Positions 9,235-16,957 of a DNA stretch of 52,942 bases are shown here, piece after piece (position 1 is the first letter of the stretch; each line of letters begins with the position of its first letter). The notes below the pieces were generated by a model. The model made no database searches, was not told the DNA's origin, and worked only from the letters and a program-made list of their open reading frames with translations. The stretch is from assembly GCA_002344965.1 (NCBI GenBank), contig DDUU01000025.1, positions 22,070 to 75,011 of the forward strand, in the 5' to 3' direction. The DNA is from Candidatus Tepidiaquacellales bacterium UBA2330. Its GTDB lineage: Bacteria; Bacteroidota; Ignavibacteria; Tepidaquicellales; Tepidaquicellaceae. The position numbers were made by a program, and so were the translations under genes.

Positions 9235-11066
9235 AAATTTAATTCCTGGTGTCTGAACTGAAGATTATAAAGCTTTCTGTAAATATTATCATTCAGTATT
9301 AGTTCATCATGAGTGCCTGTTTCCGCAATCATACCTTTATTTAATACAACTATCAAATTTGCGTTTCTGACTGTTGAAAGTCTGTGCGCAATTACTACGG
9401 AAGTTCTACCGTGCATAAGTCTTTCTATCGCCTGCTGAACGAGAATTTCGGATTCCGTATCGAGTGATGATGTAGCTTCATCAAGTATTAAAATCGGAGG
9501 ATTTTTCAGAAGTGCTCTTGCAATTGAAAGCCGCTGTCTCTCTCCGCCGGAAAGTTTCACTCCCCGGTCTCCGATAATAGTATCGTATCCTGAATCAAGT
9601 TTGTCTATAAAGATATGAGCATTTGCCGCTTTGGCAGCTTCAATGATTTTTTCTTCGGGAATGTCCTTCATTCCGTAAGCGATATTATTTCTGATTGTAT
9701 CGTTAAAAAGAATCGTTTCCTGCGTAACAATTCCCATCTTATCTCTGATGGATTTTATAGTAAGACTTTTAATTTCTTTTCCGTCTATCAGCAGACTTCC
9801 CGAGACGGCATCATAGAATCTCGGTATCAAATCCACTAAAGTGGATTTCCCAGCACCGCTCGGTCCCACTATCGCTATGATTTTACCTTTGTCAATCCGC
9901 AGATTTATATCCTTAAGTATCATTCCGCTCTTTTCATAATTAAATGATACATCTCTGAACTCAATGCTGCTGCGGAATTCATCGAGTGTTTCAGCATCAG
10001 GTAAATTTACAATATCTGGTTTCGTATCAAGAAGTTTAAATACTCTTTCTGATGCCGCTGAACCTTCCTTATAACTGTTAAACATCTGTCCGAATAATTT
10101 TAACGACGGCATCATCTGAAAAAATACCGCAAGATAAAAAATGAACGCTCCGGGTGTCATGTCGCTGCTGCCGTTTATTATATCTGTTCCGAATATGTAA
10201 AGTATTATCACTATTGTTATAACCCCGATGATCTCCGAAACCGGCGATGCAAGAGCTCTCTTCCGGAAAATTTTCACTAGCAGTTCGAAATATGACTGAT
10301 TCTCCCTTTCAAATTTCTGCTTCTCGTATTCTTCCATGCCAAACGCTTTTACTACTCTTACCGCGCCTAGAGTTTCATCCAGCGTTGCAGTTATGTCGGA
10401 AATTTTCTCCTGAGACTTATGGCTGCTTCGCTTTAAAGAGTTTCCGATCTTGCTCAGGATAAATGCTGTAACTGGAGCCATTAGGAAAATTATAAGAGTA
10501 AGCTTCCAGTTGAAAAGAAAAAGAACTACAGAGAATGTAATTATCGTAGGCGGATCTCTGAACAGACTGTTCAGTACTGCGATTAAAGAATCTTTGATTA
10601 TCTGAACGTCATTTATAATCCTTGAAATTAAATTTCCTTTTCTTTCATCAGTATAAAAACTCAGCGGAAGATCAAGATAATGATTGTAAAGATCTTTTCT
10701 TATGTCCTTTAAGATTCCCTGCTCTACCGCGGACATGAAGTATGTCTGAAGGTAACTGAAAAGATTTTTTAAAAGGAAGGTAATAAAGATCAGTGCGCAA
10801 AGGTATTTTAAAACATCAAGTCTGTCATATTGAGCTACGATCTTTGCAAAGTAAACTATGATTAGATCTTTCAGATCAAAAACTGATGTAACTTCTTTAT
10901 CAGAAACTGTCTGCGCCTTTTCGCTGAAGAGAAGATCCATAAACGGAAATATCATCATTACCGATAGAAGACTGAAAATTACTGTAAGGACAGTAAAAAT
11001 ATTTGCAGTGATGAGCTGCTTCAGATACGGCTTTACATATTTGAAAATCCTTTTATAATTATTCAT
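9231..11066 (-). CDS. MsbA-like lipid A/lipid-linked glycan ABC exporter
   Basis: This is a half-transporter, 611 residues, with an N-terminal type I exporter membrane domain (six predicted helices within residues 15-320) fused to an ATPase domain. The ATPase shows Walker A GPSGAGKST (401-409), Q-loop VTQETILFN, signature LSGGE (505-509), Walker B ILILDE (525-530) and the H-loop IAHRLSTV. MsbA-type proteins flip lipid A-core or other lipid-linked glycans across the inner membrane. Its place between glycosyltransferases supports that role, though other lipid substrates are possible. It overlaps the upstream gene by 8 bp (ATGAATAA) and the downstream gene by 4 bp. Confidence 0.9.
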   Translation of the reverse strand: MNNYKRIFKYVKPYLKQLITANIFTVLTVIFSLLSVMMIFPFMDLLFSEKAQTVSDKEVTSVFDLKDLIIVYFAKIVAQYDRLDVLKYLCALIFITFLLKNLFSYLQTYFMSAVEQGILKDIRKDLYNHYLDLPLSFYTDERKGNLISRIINDVQIIKDSLIAVLNSLFRDPPTIITFSVVLFLFNWKLTLIIFLMAPVTAFILSKIGNSLKRSSHKSQEKISDITATLDETLGAVRVVKAFGMEEYEKQKFERENQSYFELLVKIFRKRALASPVSEIIGVITIVIILYIFGTDIINGSSDMTPGAFIFYLAVFFQMMPSLKLFGQMFNSYKEGSAASERVFKLLDTKPDIVNLPDAETLDEFRSSIEFRDVSFNYEKSGMILKDINLRIDKGKIIAIVGPSGAGKSTLVDLIPRFYDAVSGSLLIDGKEIKSLTIKSIRDKMGIVTQETILFNDTIRNNIAYGMKDIPEEKIIEAAKAANAHIFIDKLDSGYDTIIGDRGVKLSGGERQRLSIARALLKNPPILILDEATSSLDTESEILVQQAIERLMHGRTSVVIAHRLSTVRNANLIVVLNKGMIAETGTHDELILNDNIYRKLYNLQFRHQELNL

Positions 11067-11814
11067 CGCCTGATTTATTTTGAATCTCCCTGATCTTCAT
11101 ATAAGTCAGGACCTTTGTCATCATGTGAAAGTAAGATACCATCAGACCGTAAATACCGTCTCTGAATCCCTGCTGAAAAATAAATTTTTTTTTGAATTCA
11201 AAGAATGGTTTAATCAATAAATATGACAAAGTGATCTTTTTAGCTCCGGCTTTTTCCTTTGCAGAAAGAGATGAGTATCTGTTTATTTTTTCAGAGTATT
11301 CAGTAACGGATCTGACTGCAAAATGAATAATGTCGTTTTCTAATTTGTCTGTTTCGCCTGTTACTTTAAAACCTTCATGCACGAGACGCTCTGTGATTGT
11401 TACTTTCTCTGTCCTGAAAAATCTCATCTGAAGATCCGGATACCAACCGCAGTGTTTTATCCATTTCCCGAGGAAAAAACTCTTCCTCGGAATGAAAAAA
11501 CCATTTGCTTTAATATTATTTTTTAAAATAGATTTTATTTCAGACTCAAGTTCCGGTGTGCATCTCTCATCCGCGTCAAGCGAGAATACCCATTCATGAT
11601 TTACTTTTCCAAGGGCAAATTCTCTCTGATTTGAAAAACCTTTCCATTGATTCTGATATAAACTCACCGGATATTTTTTTAATATTTCCAATGTGCTGTC
11701 AGTGCTGAAACTGTCTGCCACTATTATCTCATCGCACCACAGAAGGCTCTTTATACATTCTTCAATGTTTTTCTCTTCATTCCCGCATATTACTAAACCG
11801 GAGATTTTATTCAT
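11059..11814 (-). CDS. family 2 glycosyltransferase, WaaE/KdtX-like
   Basis: The 251-residue protein has the hallmarks of the small LPS-core GT2 group: ISGLVICGNEEKNIEECIKSL at the N-terminus, CDEIIVADSFSTDSTLEI for nucleotide-sugar binding, and VFSLDADERCTPEL carrying the DxD-type metal site. This group includes WaaE/KdtX enzymes, which add a glucose-like residue to the heptose of the LPS inner core. It starts 1 bp after the stop of the preceding GT gene and overlaps the MsbA-like gene. The exact sugar is not predictable here. Confidence 0.86.
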   Translation of the reverse strand: MNKISGLVICGNEEKNIEECIKSLLWCDEIIVADSFSTDSTLEILKKYPVSLYQNQWKGFSNQREFALGKVNHEWVFSLDADERCTPELESEIKSILKNNIKANGFFIPRKSFFLGKWIKHCGWYPDLQMRFFRTEKVTITERLVHEGFKVTGETDKLENDIIHFAVRSVTEYSEKINRYSSLSAKEKAGAKKITLSYLLIKPFFEFKKKFIFQQGFRDGIYGLMVSYFHMMTKVLTYMKIREIQNKSGDE

Positions 11815-11815
11815 A

Positions 11816-12646
11816 TTAATTAACTTTTTCCAGACCGTTTCTGCAGTAAAATTCTTTTCTCTCTTTTACTTGATTGAAATACTTCATATTCATTTCATTC
11901 TCAATTGTTTTCGGATGATACATGTGATATTGTACTGCAAGATTTCTTACGGATTTAAATTTCGCATTTATAAGTCTCAGTCTGAATTCAATATCAGAAT
12001 CTTCCCCGAGTCCGGGTCCTTCGTAATTCTCATCAAAGCCGTTGATTCTTAATAAAAGATTTTTAGGTATTGAAAAATTACATCCCAGTATATGCTCATC
12101 TTCATTAGTTAAAACTTTTCTTAATGATGGGTTCTTAATCATAATCCCTTCTTCTATATTAAAGTTGAAATCCCTTTTGTCTCTGTTTAATGTAGAAAAA
12201 ATTGCATCAGCGATTCTGATCTTTTCATAGTCCCTGTTCAAAATAGATTCTTTAGTCAGCGATTCCGATATTTTTTTTGTAAGGTTAACTCTTCTTCCGC
12301 ACAGAACAGTATTTTCTACTTTGTTTTCAAAATGGCTTTTTATAAAATCTGAATGGGGAATACAGTCTCCGTCAAAAAAAATCAGATACTCCGAGGATGA
12401 TTTTCTTATGGCATCATTAAGAATTTTATTTTTCCTGAAACCAATATCATCCTGAGTCAGATGTATAACCGGAAAATTAAATTCTCTTTTCAGGTTTTCT
12501 ATAAACTTTTCCATGCCGGCATCTCTTCCGTCTTCTGCAATTATTACCTCAAAATCCTTAAAACTTTGAATTGAAAGGGCGTAAAATATCAGCTCGAGTT
12601 CTCTTGTTTTATTGTAAACGGAAATAATTATCGAAACTTTGCGCAT
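11816..12646 (-). CDS. family 2 glycosyltransferase with galactosyltransferase-like C-terminal region
   Basis: This 276-residue protein opens with VSIIISVYNKTRELELIFYAL and FEVIIAEDG, has YLIFFDGDCIPHSDF (DGD metal-binding motif), and in its C-terminal half GCNFSIPKNLLLRINGFDENYEGPGLGEDSDIEFRL. That GFDE ... GEDxD pattern is shared with N-terminal galactosyltransferase (GT7-like) domains. It is the first gene of the five-gene minus-strand LPS operon. A TAttTTTG box lies at 12654-12661 on the same strand, only about 8 bp before the ATG, so a leaderless or nearly leaderless transcript is possible but unproven. Confidence 0.86.
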   Translation of the reverse strand: MRKVSIIISVYNKTRELELIFYALSIQSFKDFEVIIAEDGRDAGMEKFIENLKREFNFPVIHLTQDDIGFRKNKILNDAIRKSSSEYLIFFDGDCIPHSDFIKSHFENKVENTVLCGRRVNLTKKISESLTKESILNRDYEKIRIADAIFSTLNRDKRDFNFNIEEGIMIKNPSLRKVLTNEDEHILGCNFSIPKNLLLRINGFDENYEGPGLGEDSDIEFRLRLINAKFKSVRNLAVQYHMYHPKTIENEMNMKYFNQVKERKEFYCRNGLEKVN

Positions 12647-12860
12647 TGATTAACAAAAATATGCATTAATACTTTTAAGTAATAGTGATTTTTGTAAATG
12701 GAAAATACTCTCAGCGTTCTCACTTTCAATCCGTTTAAGCTCTGCTCACTCCTCATTCCCGGGCACCGGCTCCGAAGGTCCATAACACTTTCATATTTAC
12801 AGTCTGAAAAATGACTTATCAAAAAAAATCTTATTTTATATATTGAAATAAAAAAATTTC
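12647..12860. other. divergent intergenic region between LPS operon and clpB
   Basis: This 214-bp region separates the divergent LPS operon and truncated clpB. It is AT-rich at both ends with a markedly more GC-rich core at about 12705-12785. A reading frame on the minus strand (12628-12822) covers the core but has no recognisable protein character. A -7-like box CAAAAATA (minus-strand TATTTTTG) is at 12654-12661. I saw no clear promoter for clpB. Confidence 0.4.
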
Positions 12861-14171
12861 ATGGCTGTAAATTTAAATAAGTTCACAATAAAAGCGCAGG
12901 AAGCTGTTCAGACTGCACAGGATATTGCATCAAATTATTCCAATCAGATTCTTGAACCCGAACATCTTCTTGCAGCGCTGATTCAGGATCCTGAAGGAAT
13001 TGTAACTTCTACAATTCAGAAACTCGGTGCGAATAAAGAATTTCTTCAGATAAGAGTAGGCGAGCTTCTTGAAAAACTTCCGAAAGTTACAGGCGCTACT
13101 TCAGGTCAGTCGCTTTCACCAGAACTTAATGAAGTGCTGGAAAACGCAGTGAAAGAAGCGTCAAATCTTAAGGATGAATATGTTTCCACCGAACATCTTC
13201 TGCTTGGTCTGTCCGATCTGAAAAAATCACCGGTTTCAGATCTTTTAAAATCTCTCGACATTACCAAAAATAATATTCTTAAATCACTGAAAGAAGTAAG
13301 AGGCTCAAACAGAGTTACGGGACAGAATCCGGAAGATACTTATGAAGCTCTGAAAAAATACGGAAAGAATCTGAATGAACTTGCAATGAAAGGAAAACTG
13401 GATCCGGTGATCGGAAGAGATGATGAAATTCGCAGAGTGCTGCAGGTGCTTTCCCGCAGGACAAAAAATAATCCAGTTCTGATTGGGGAGCCGGGTGTAG
13501 GAAAGACCGCAATTGCCGAAGGACTTGCTCACAGGATAATACAGGGTGACGTTCCCGAAAGTCTCAGATCAAAACAAATAGTTGCTCTTGATATGGGTTC
13601 GCTCGTTGCCGGAGCGCAGTACAGAGGTCAGTTTGAAGAAAGACTGAAAGCTGTTTTAAAAGAAGTTCAGGAATCCGGCGGAGAAATTATTTTGTTCATT
13701 GATGAACTGCATACTGTCGTCGGAGCCGGCGCAGCTCAGGGTTCCGTCGATGCGTCAAATATGCTTAAGCCGGCTCTGGCAAGAGGAGAATTAAGAACTA
13801 TCGGAGCTACAACTCTCGATGAATACAGAAAGTATATTGAAAAAGACCCTGCGCTTGAAAGAAGATTTCAACCGGTGTTTGTCGGAGAACCGGATGTGGA
13901 AGATACGATCTCCATTTTAAGAGGTCTGAAAGAGAAATATGAAGTTCATCACGGAGTAAGAATTACAGACGGTGCAATCGTCGCGGCAACGCAGCTTTCG
14001 GACAGATATATTTCTGACAGATTCCTTCCGGATAAAGCAATAGACCTTGTGGATGAAGCCGCTTCAAAGTTAAGAATAGAAATAGATTCTATGCCTGAGG
14101 AACTTGATAATCTTGAAAGGAAAATAAAACAGCTTGAGATAGAAAAAGAAGCACTTAAGAGAGAAGTTTAA
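12861..14171 (+). CDS. clpB: truncated ClpB disaggregase (N-domain and first ATPase domain only)
   Basis: The first 436 residues match ClpB: the N-terminal Clp repeat domain (residues 1-145, including LEPEHLLAALIQ and EYVSTEHLLLGL), the linker with LDPVIGRDDEIRRVLQVL, and NBD1 with Walker A GEPGVGKT (209-216) and Walker B FIDELH (Asp281-Glu282), the AQYRGQFEERL pore-loop region, the ALERRFQ arginine finger and sensor LPDKAIDLVDEAAS. The protein then stops at LEKEALKREV-like sequence where the coiled-coil middle domain begins. Full-length ClpB is about 860 residues, so the middle domain and whole NBD2 are absent. The next 180 bp contain no frame resembling the missing part. Without NBD2 the protein should not work as a normal disaggregase; it may be a remnant or one part of a split gene. 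Confidence 0.85.
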   Translation: MAVNLNKFTIKAQEAVQTAQDIASNYSNQILEPEHLLAALIQDPEGIVTSTIQKLGANKEFLQIRVGELLEKLPKVTGATSGQSLSPELNEVLENAVKEASNLKDEYVSTEHLLLGLSDLKKSPVSDLLKSLDITKNNILKSLKEVRGSNRVTGQNPEDTYEALKKYGKNLNELAMKGKLDPVIGRDDEIRRVLQVLSRRTKNNPVLIGEPGVGKTAIAEGLAHRIIQGDVPESLRSKQIVALDMGSLVAGAQYRGQFEERLKAVLKEVQESGGEIILFIDELHTVVGAGAAQGSVDASNMLKPALARGELRTIGATTLDEYRKYIEKDPALERRFQPVFVGEPDVEDTISILRGLKEKYEVHHGVRITDGAIVAATQLSDRYISDRFLPDKAIDLVDEAASKLRIEIDSMPEELDNLERKIKQLEIEKEALKREV

Positions 14172-14357
14172 ATAAATTATAAATTGCAAATTGCAAATTA
14201 CTTTTTGCAAGTATTAAGTTTCAGGTTATTAATGATAAATTACGAATAACGTTTTTTAATTTTCAGAATATAAATTACAGATTATTAGTTCAGGTTTACT
14301 GAAACGAGTTAGGTTCACATTTTACCAAATTACTTTCACCTTTCAGATACTTTTTTT
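14172..14357. repeat. AT-rich junction with 7-bp repeats after clpB
   Basis: Just after the premature clpB stop there is a short tandem of the 7-bp unit AAATTGC at 14181-14200 (nearly three units), with a further TTTTTGCAA at about 14202-14210 and imperfect AAATTAC variants downstream. There is no terminator-like GC hairpin. The repeats sit exactly where ClpB homology ends, so they may mark a recombination junction. Confidence 0.45.
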
Positions 14358-16355
14358 ATGAAAATTATATTTTTTTTACTGATTTTTTTATCGGTTTATG
14401 ATTCTTTTTCTCAGACCGGATTCAGGATAAGAAAGCTCGCTGAACTGAATCAGCATAACTCAAGTTATTCTGCGCTTTGGGGATATACAGCTCCGAACGG
14501 AAGGGAATACGCTGTACTCGGATGCTTTTCCGGAACAGCATTTATAGATATAACAGATACTAATAATATTCGCGAAGTTGATTTTATCCCTGCTCCCAAT
14601 CCCGGTGGTAACGGAAATAACTGGCGGGAAATGAAAACCTATTCTCATTATGCTTATATAGTTTCAGAAGATGATAACAGCAATATACAAATCGCCGATC
14701 TGCGTTATTTACCTGATTCAGTAAGATATGTCGGGAAATTTGATCTGCCCGGTCATTCCTCCACGCATTCAGTTTCACAAAGCGGCGCTTTCCTTTATCT
14801 GAACGGTTGCAATCCCGGTCTGTCACAAGGTATAAGTATTGTAGATTTGACAAACCCTGAACTGCCTGTATTAAGAGGTACATGGGATGATATGTATGTC
14901 CATGATTCGAGAATTGTCAATGATACGATCTGGGCTTGTAATATATCAGACGGAAGAGTTACAATTATAAATGCTGTAAATAAAGATAATCCGATTACAA
15001 TAAGAAGCTGGATAAATCTTCCGCAGCCGAACGGACCTCACAACATTGCATTTTCTCAATCCGGAGATTTCGCTTATGTTACGGATGAAAGGACTACACC
15101 ATCTGCAGGTAAAATGAAAATCTGGGATGTTTCGGATCTGAATGATATTAATTATATCAGATCCTATAATGCTTTTCCGTTTGAAAAATCAGTTGTTCAT
15201 AATGTTGAAACCTACGGCAACATTGCAGTAACCGCTTATTACTCTGCAGGGGTGCAGATACTTGATATTACAAATCCTTCTGACCCTTCACTCATCGGCT
15301 GGTATGATACGCATCCTGAAAATAACAGAACAAATTATGAGGGTTGCTGGGGAGTTTATATGTTCAGTTCAGGAAAAATTATTGCTTCGGACAGAACCAG
15401 AGGTTTATTCGTGCTAATGCCTGATTTAACTCCTCCTGTTTCACACTTGCCAAAAGCTAAATTCATTCCGGGAAATTTATCTGCTGCAAAATACGATACA
15501 CTTAGACTGATTGACGCTTCAGATGGTATTCCGCAAAGCTGGCAATGGACTGTTACAGGTCCTGAAAATAAAACTTCTTCACAAAAGCATCCAGATTTCG
15601 TTTTCACGCAGGTCGGCAGTTATAATGTAAAGCTAAGAGTAACAAATTCTTTCGGATCGGATTCCGTTAACTTATTAAATGCGTTTCAAATCAATCCTAC
15701 CCAGCTGAATTCGTTCACGGTTTTGAATCCTGTCGGAAATCCGTTTGTAACTATTATTACTTCACCTGCAGATACATCAAAGGTTTTATTCAACTGGAGA
15801 AAATCTTCCGCTGATCCGAATACTGTTTATAAAATTAATTTCAGAAAAGTACAGAACAATAATGAAAAAACTTTATTGTCTTCAAACAACGGACTTGACA
15901 CTTTTGCGCTGATTTCAAAAAGCATGCTTGACAGTATAGTGCAAAGTTTTGGAATGACAGGGGATTCGCTGGTAGTTTCATACAAAACAAAAGCATTCAA
16001 TGAAACAGATTCACTTTTTTCTTCAAATTCCTCTCTGATAATTTTCAAAAGAAATTCAGTAGGTATTCAGAATATATCGCAGACAATTCCCGCCGAATAT
16101 AAGCTTTATGATAATTATCCGAATCCGTTTAACCCCTCAACTAATATTGAGTTTGATATTCCTGAAAACAGCAGCGTCAGTCTGAATATTTATGATGTTT
16201 CAGGTAAACTTATTTTGCAATTATTGAATGATGAGTTGTCACCCGGGAAATACAAGTATACTCTTAACGGAAATAATCTGAACAGCGGAGTTTATTTCAT
16301 AAAATTTTCATCAGGGCAATATACATCTGTAAAGAAAATTGTTCTGTTGAAATAA
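14358..16355 (+). CDS. choice-of-anchor B family secreted protein with PKD-like and T9SS sorting domains
   Basis: This 665-residue exported protein begins with a signal peptide (MKIIFFLLIFLSVYDSFSQ). Residues about 25-355 are a choice-of-anchor B/LVIVD-repeat region: ALWGYTAPNGREYAVLGCFSGTAFIDITD, LPGHSSTHSVSQSGAFLYLNG and GPHNIAFSQSGDFAYVTDE. A PKD-like domain follows (about 365-450; QVGSYNVKLRVTNSFG). The last about 85 residues are a type A T9SS sorting domain, with YDNYPNPFNPSTNIEFDIPE and a C-terminal KKIVLLK. It should be exported by Sec, then moved across the outer membrane through SprA (encoded at 37769) and attached or released. The specific role of the beta-propeller-like part is unknown. 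Confidence 0.88.
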   Translation: MKIIFFLLIFLSVYDSFSQTGFRIRKLAELNQHNSSYSALWGYTAPNGREYAVLGCFSGTAFIDITDTNNIREVDFIPAPNPGGNGNNWREMKTYSHYAYIVSEDDNSNIQIADLRYLPDSVRYVGKFDLPGHSSTHSVSQSGAFLYLNGCNPGLSQGISIVDLTNPELPVLRGTWDDMYVHDSRIVNDTIWACNISDGRVTIINAVNKDNPITIRSWINLPQPNGPHNIAFSQSGDFAYVTDERTTPSAGKMKIWDVSDLNDINYIRSYNAFPFEKSVVHNVETYGNIAVTAYYSAGVQILDITNPSDPSLIGWYDTHPENNRTNYEGCWGVYMFSSGKIIASDRTRGLFVLMPDLTPPVSHLPKAKFIPGNLSAAKYDTLRLIDASDGIPQSWQWTVTGPENKTSSQKHPDFVFTQVGSYNVKLRVTNSFGSDSVNLLNAFQINPTQLNSFTVLNPVGNPFVTIITSPADTSKVLFNWRKSSADPNTVYKINFRKVQNNNEKTLLSSNNGLDTFALISKSMLDSIVQSFGMTGDSLVVSYKTKAFNETDSLFSSNSSLIIFKRNSVGIQNISQTIPAEYKLYDNYPNPFNPSTNIEFDIPENSSVSLNIYDVSGKLILQLLNDELSPGKYKYTLNGNNLNSGVYFIKFSSGQYTSVKKIVLLK

Positions 16356-16376
16356 TTTTCTGTTACCGGGAACAAT

Positions 16377-16396
16377 TTTAAGTATAAATACTTAAA
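16377..16396. promoter_or_regulatory. 20-bp palindrome upstream of small secreted protein gene
   Basis: Positions 16377-16396 are a perfect inverted repeat with 9-bp arms (TTTAAGTAT / ATACTTAAA) and an AA centre. A partial copy (AAGTATTTAAA) lies just before the ATG at 16450, and a TAgtTTTG box lies between them, without a matching -33 element. It could be an operator for 16450 or a weak 3' hairpin of the gene ending at 16355. Confidence 0.3.
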
Positions 16397-16449
16397 GACT
16401 CTGAAGTAAATATTCAGTAGTTTTGTATAAGTATTTAAAATCAAAATAA

Positions 16450-16899
16450 ATGAAATCAGAAAAATTTATTACGGCTTTATTTGTAATCTTAATTCAGTTA
16501 TATATTTCACAAAATTGCTTTTCACAGTCAGTTCAGGAAGATCTTAACGGCGGCAGATTCAAAGGAAAGTTAGCGGAAGAAACGCCTCCTGACGTTGACA
16601 GAATGCCTCAGGTTTTAGATGATATTTTTGCTTTTCAAAACGGAAAAATTTCAGGTGAGATACTGAAAAAATATTCCGTGAATGAATGCAGTTATTCGGC
16701 TTTCATTGATGAAAAAAGAATGGTTGCTGTTAAAGTTGTGAAGTTTACTTCAGAATGTCAGGGTTCACTTGACGGTGAGAATGTAAACATCTTAATAACC
16801 GGAGAAATTTACGCCGACCTGTGGATGGCGGGAGATATTGTTATCAAAATGAAAGATAAAGCTGATTTAAAATTCAGGATATCCGCTGAAGCAAAGTAG
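16450..16899 (+). CDS. small secreted protein of unknown function
   Basis: I do not recognise this 149-residue protein. It starts with a clear signal peptide (about residues 5-26, ending near CFSQS). The mature part has two Cys residues (in VNECSYSAF and TSECQGSL) that could form a disulfide, and alternating beta-like segments (MVAVKVVKFT, VNILITGEIYADLW, GDIVIKMKDKADLKFRISAE). There is no T9SS sorting domain and no lipobox, so it is probably periplasmic. It is downstream of and codirectional with the choice-of-anchor B gene but separated by 94 bp containing a palindrome. It converges with the gene at 16958. Confidence 0.6.
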   Translation: MKSEKFITALFVILIQLYISQNCFSQSVQEDLNGGRFKGKLAEETPPDVDRMPQVLDDIFAFQNGKISGEILKKYSVNECSYSAFIDEKRMVAVKVVKFTSECQGSLDGENVNILITGEIYADLWMAGDIVIKMKDKADLKFRISAEAK

Positions 16900-16957
16900 A
16901 TCCGTACATAGAAATTATTTTTCTAATAAAACGATTCTGACATTGCTTAAAAATAAA

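Noticed and set aside
12705..12785. Possible riboswitch in the GC-rich part of the LPS/clpB gap
   Set aside because: It contains short motifs that recall known aptamers (for example CCGAAGG) but lacks the paired conserved elements of any class I know.
12628..12822. 64-residue minus-strand frame before the LPS operon
   Set aside because: No domain, biased Arg/Cys/Ser composition, overlaps the first LPS gene and has no ribosome-binding site.
16909..16925. Hairpin TAGAAA/TTTCTA between convergent genes 16450 and 16958
   Set aside because: Only six AT-rich base pairs and no adequate T-run; too weak to call a terminator.
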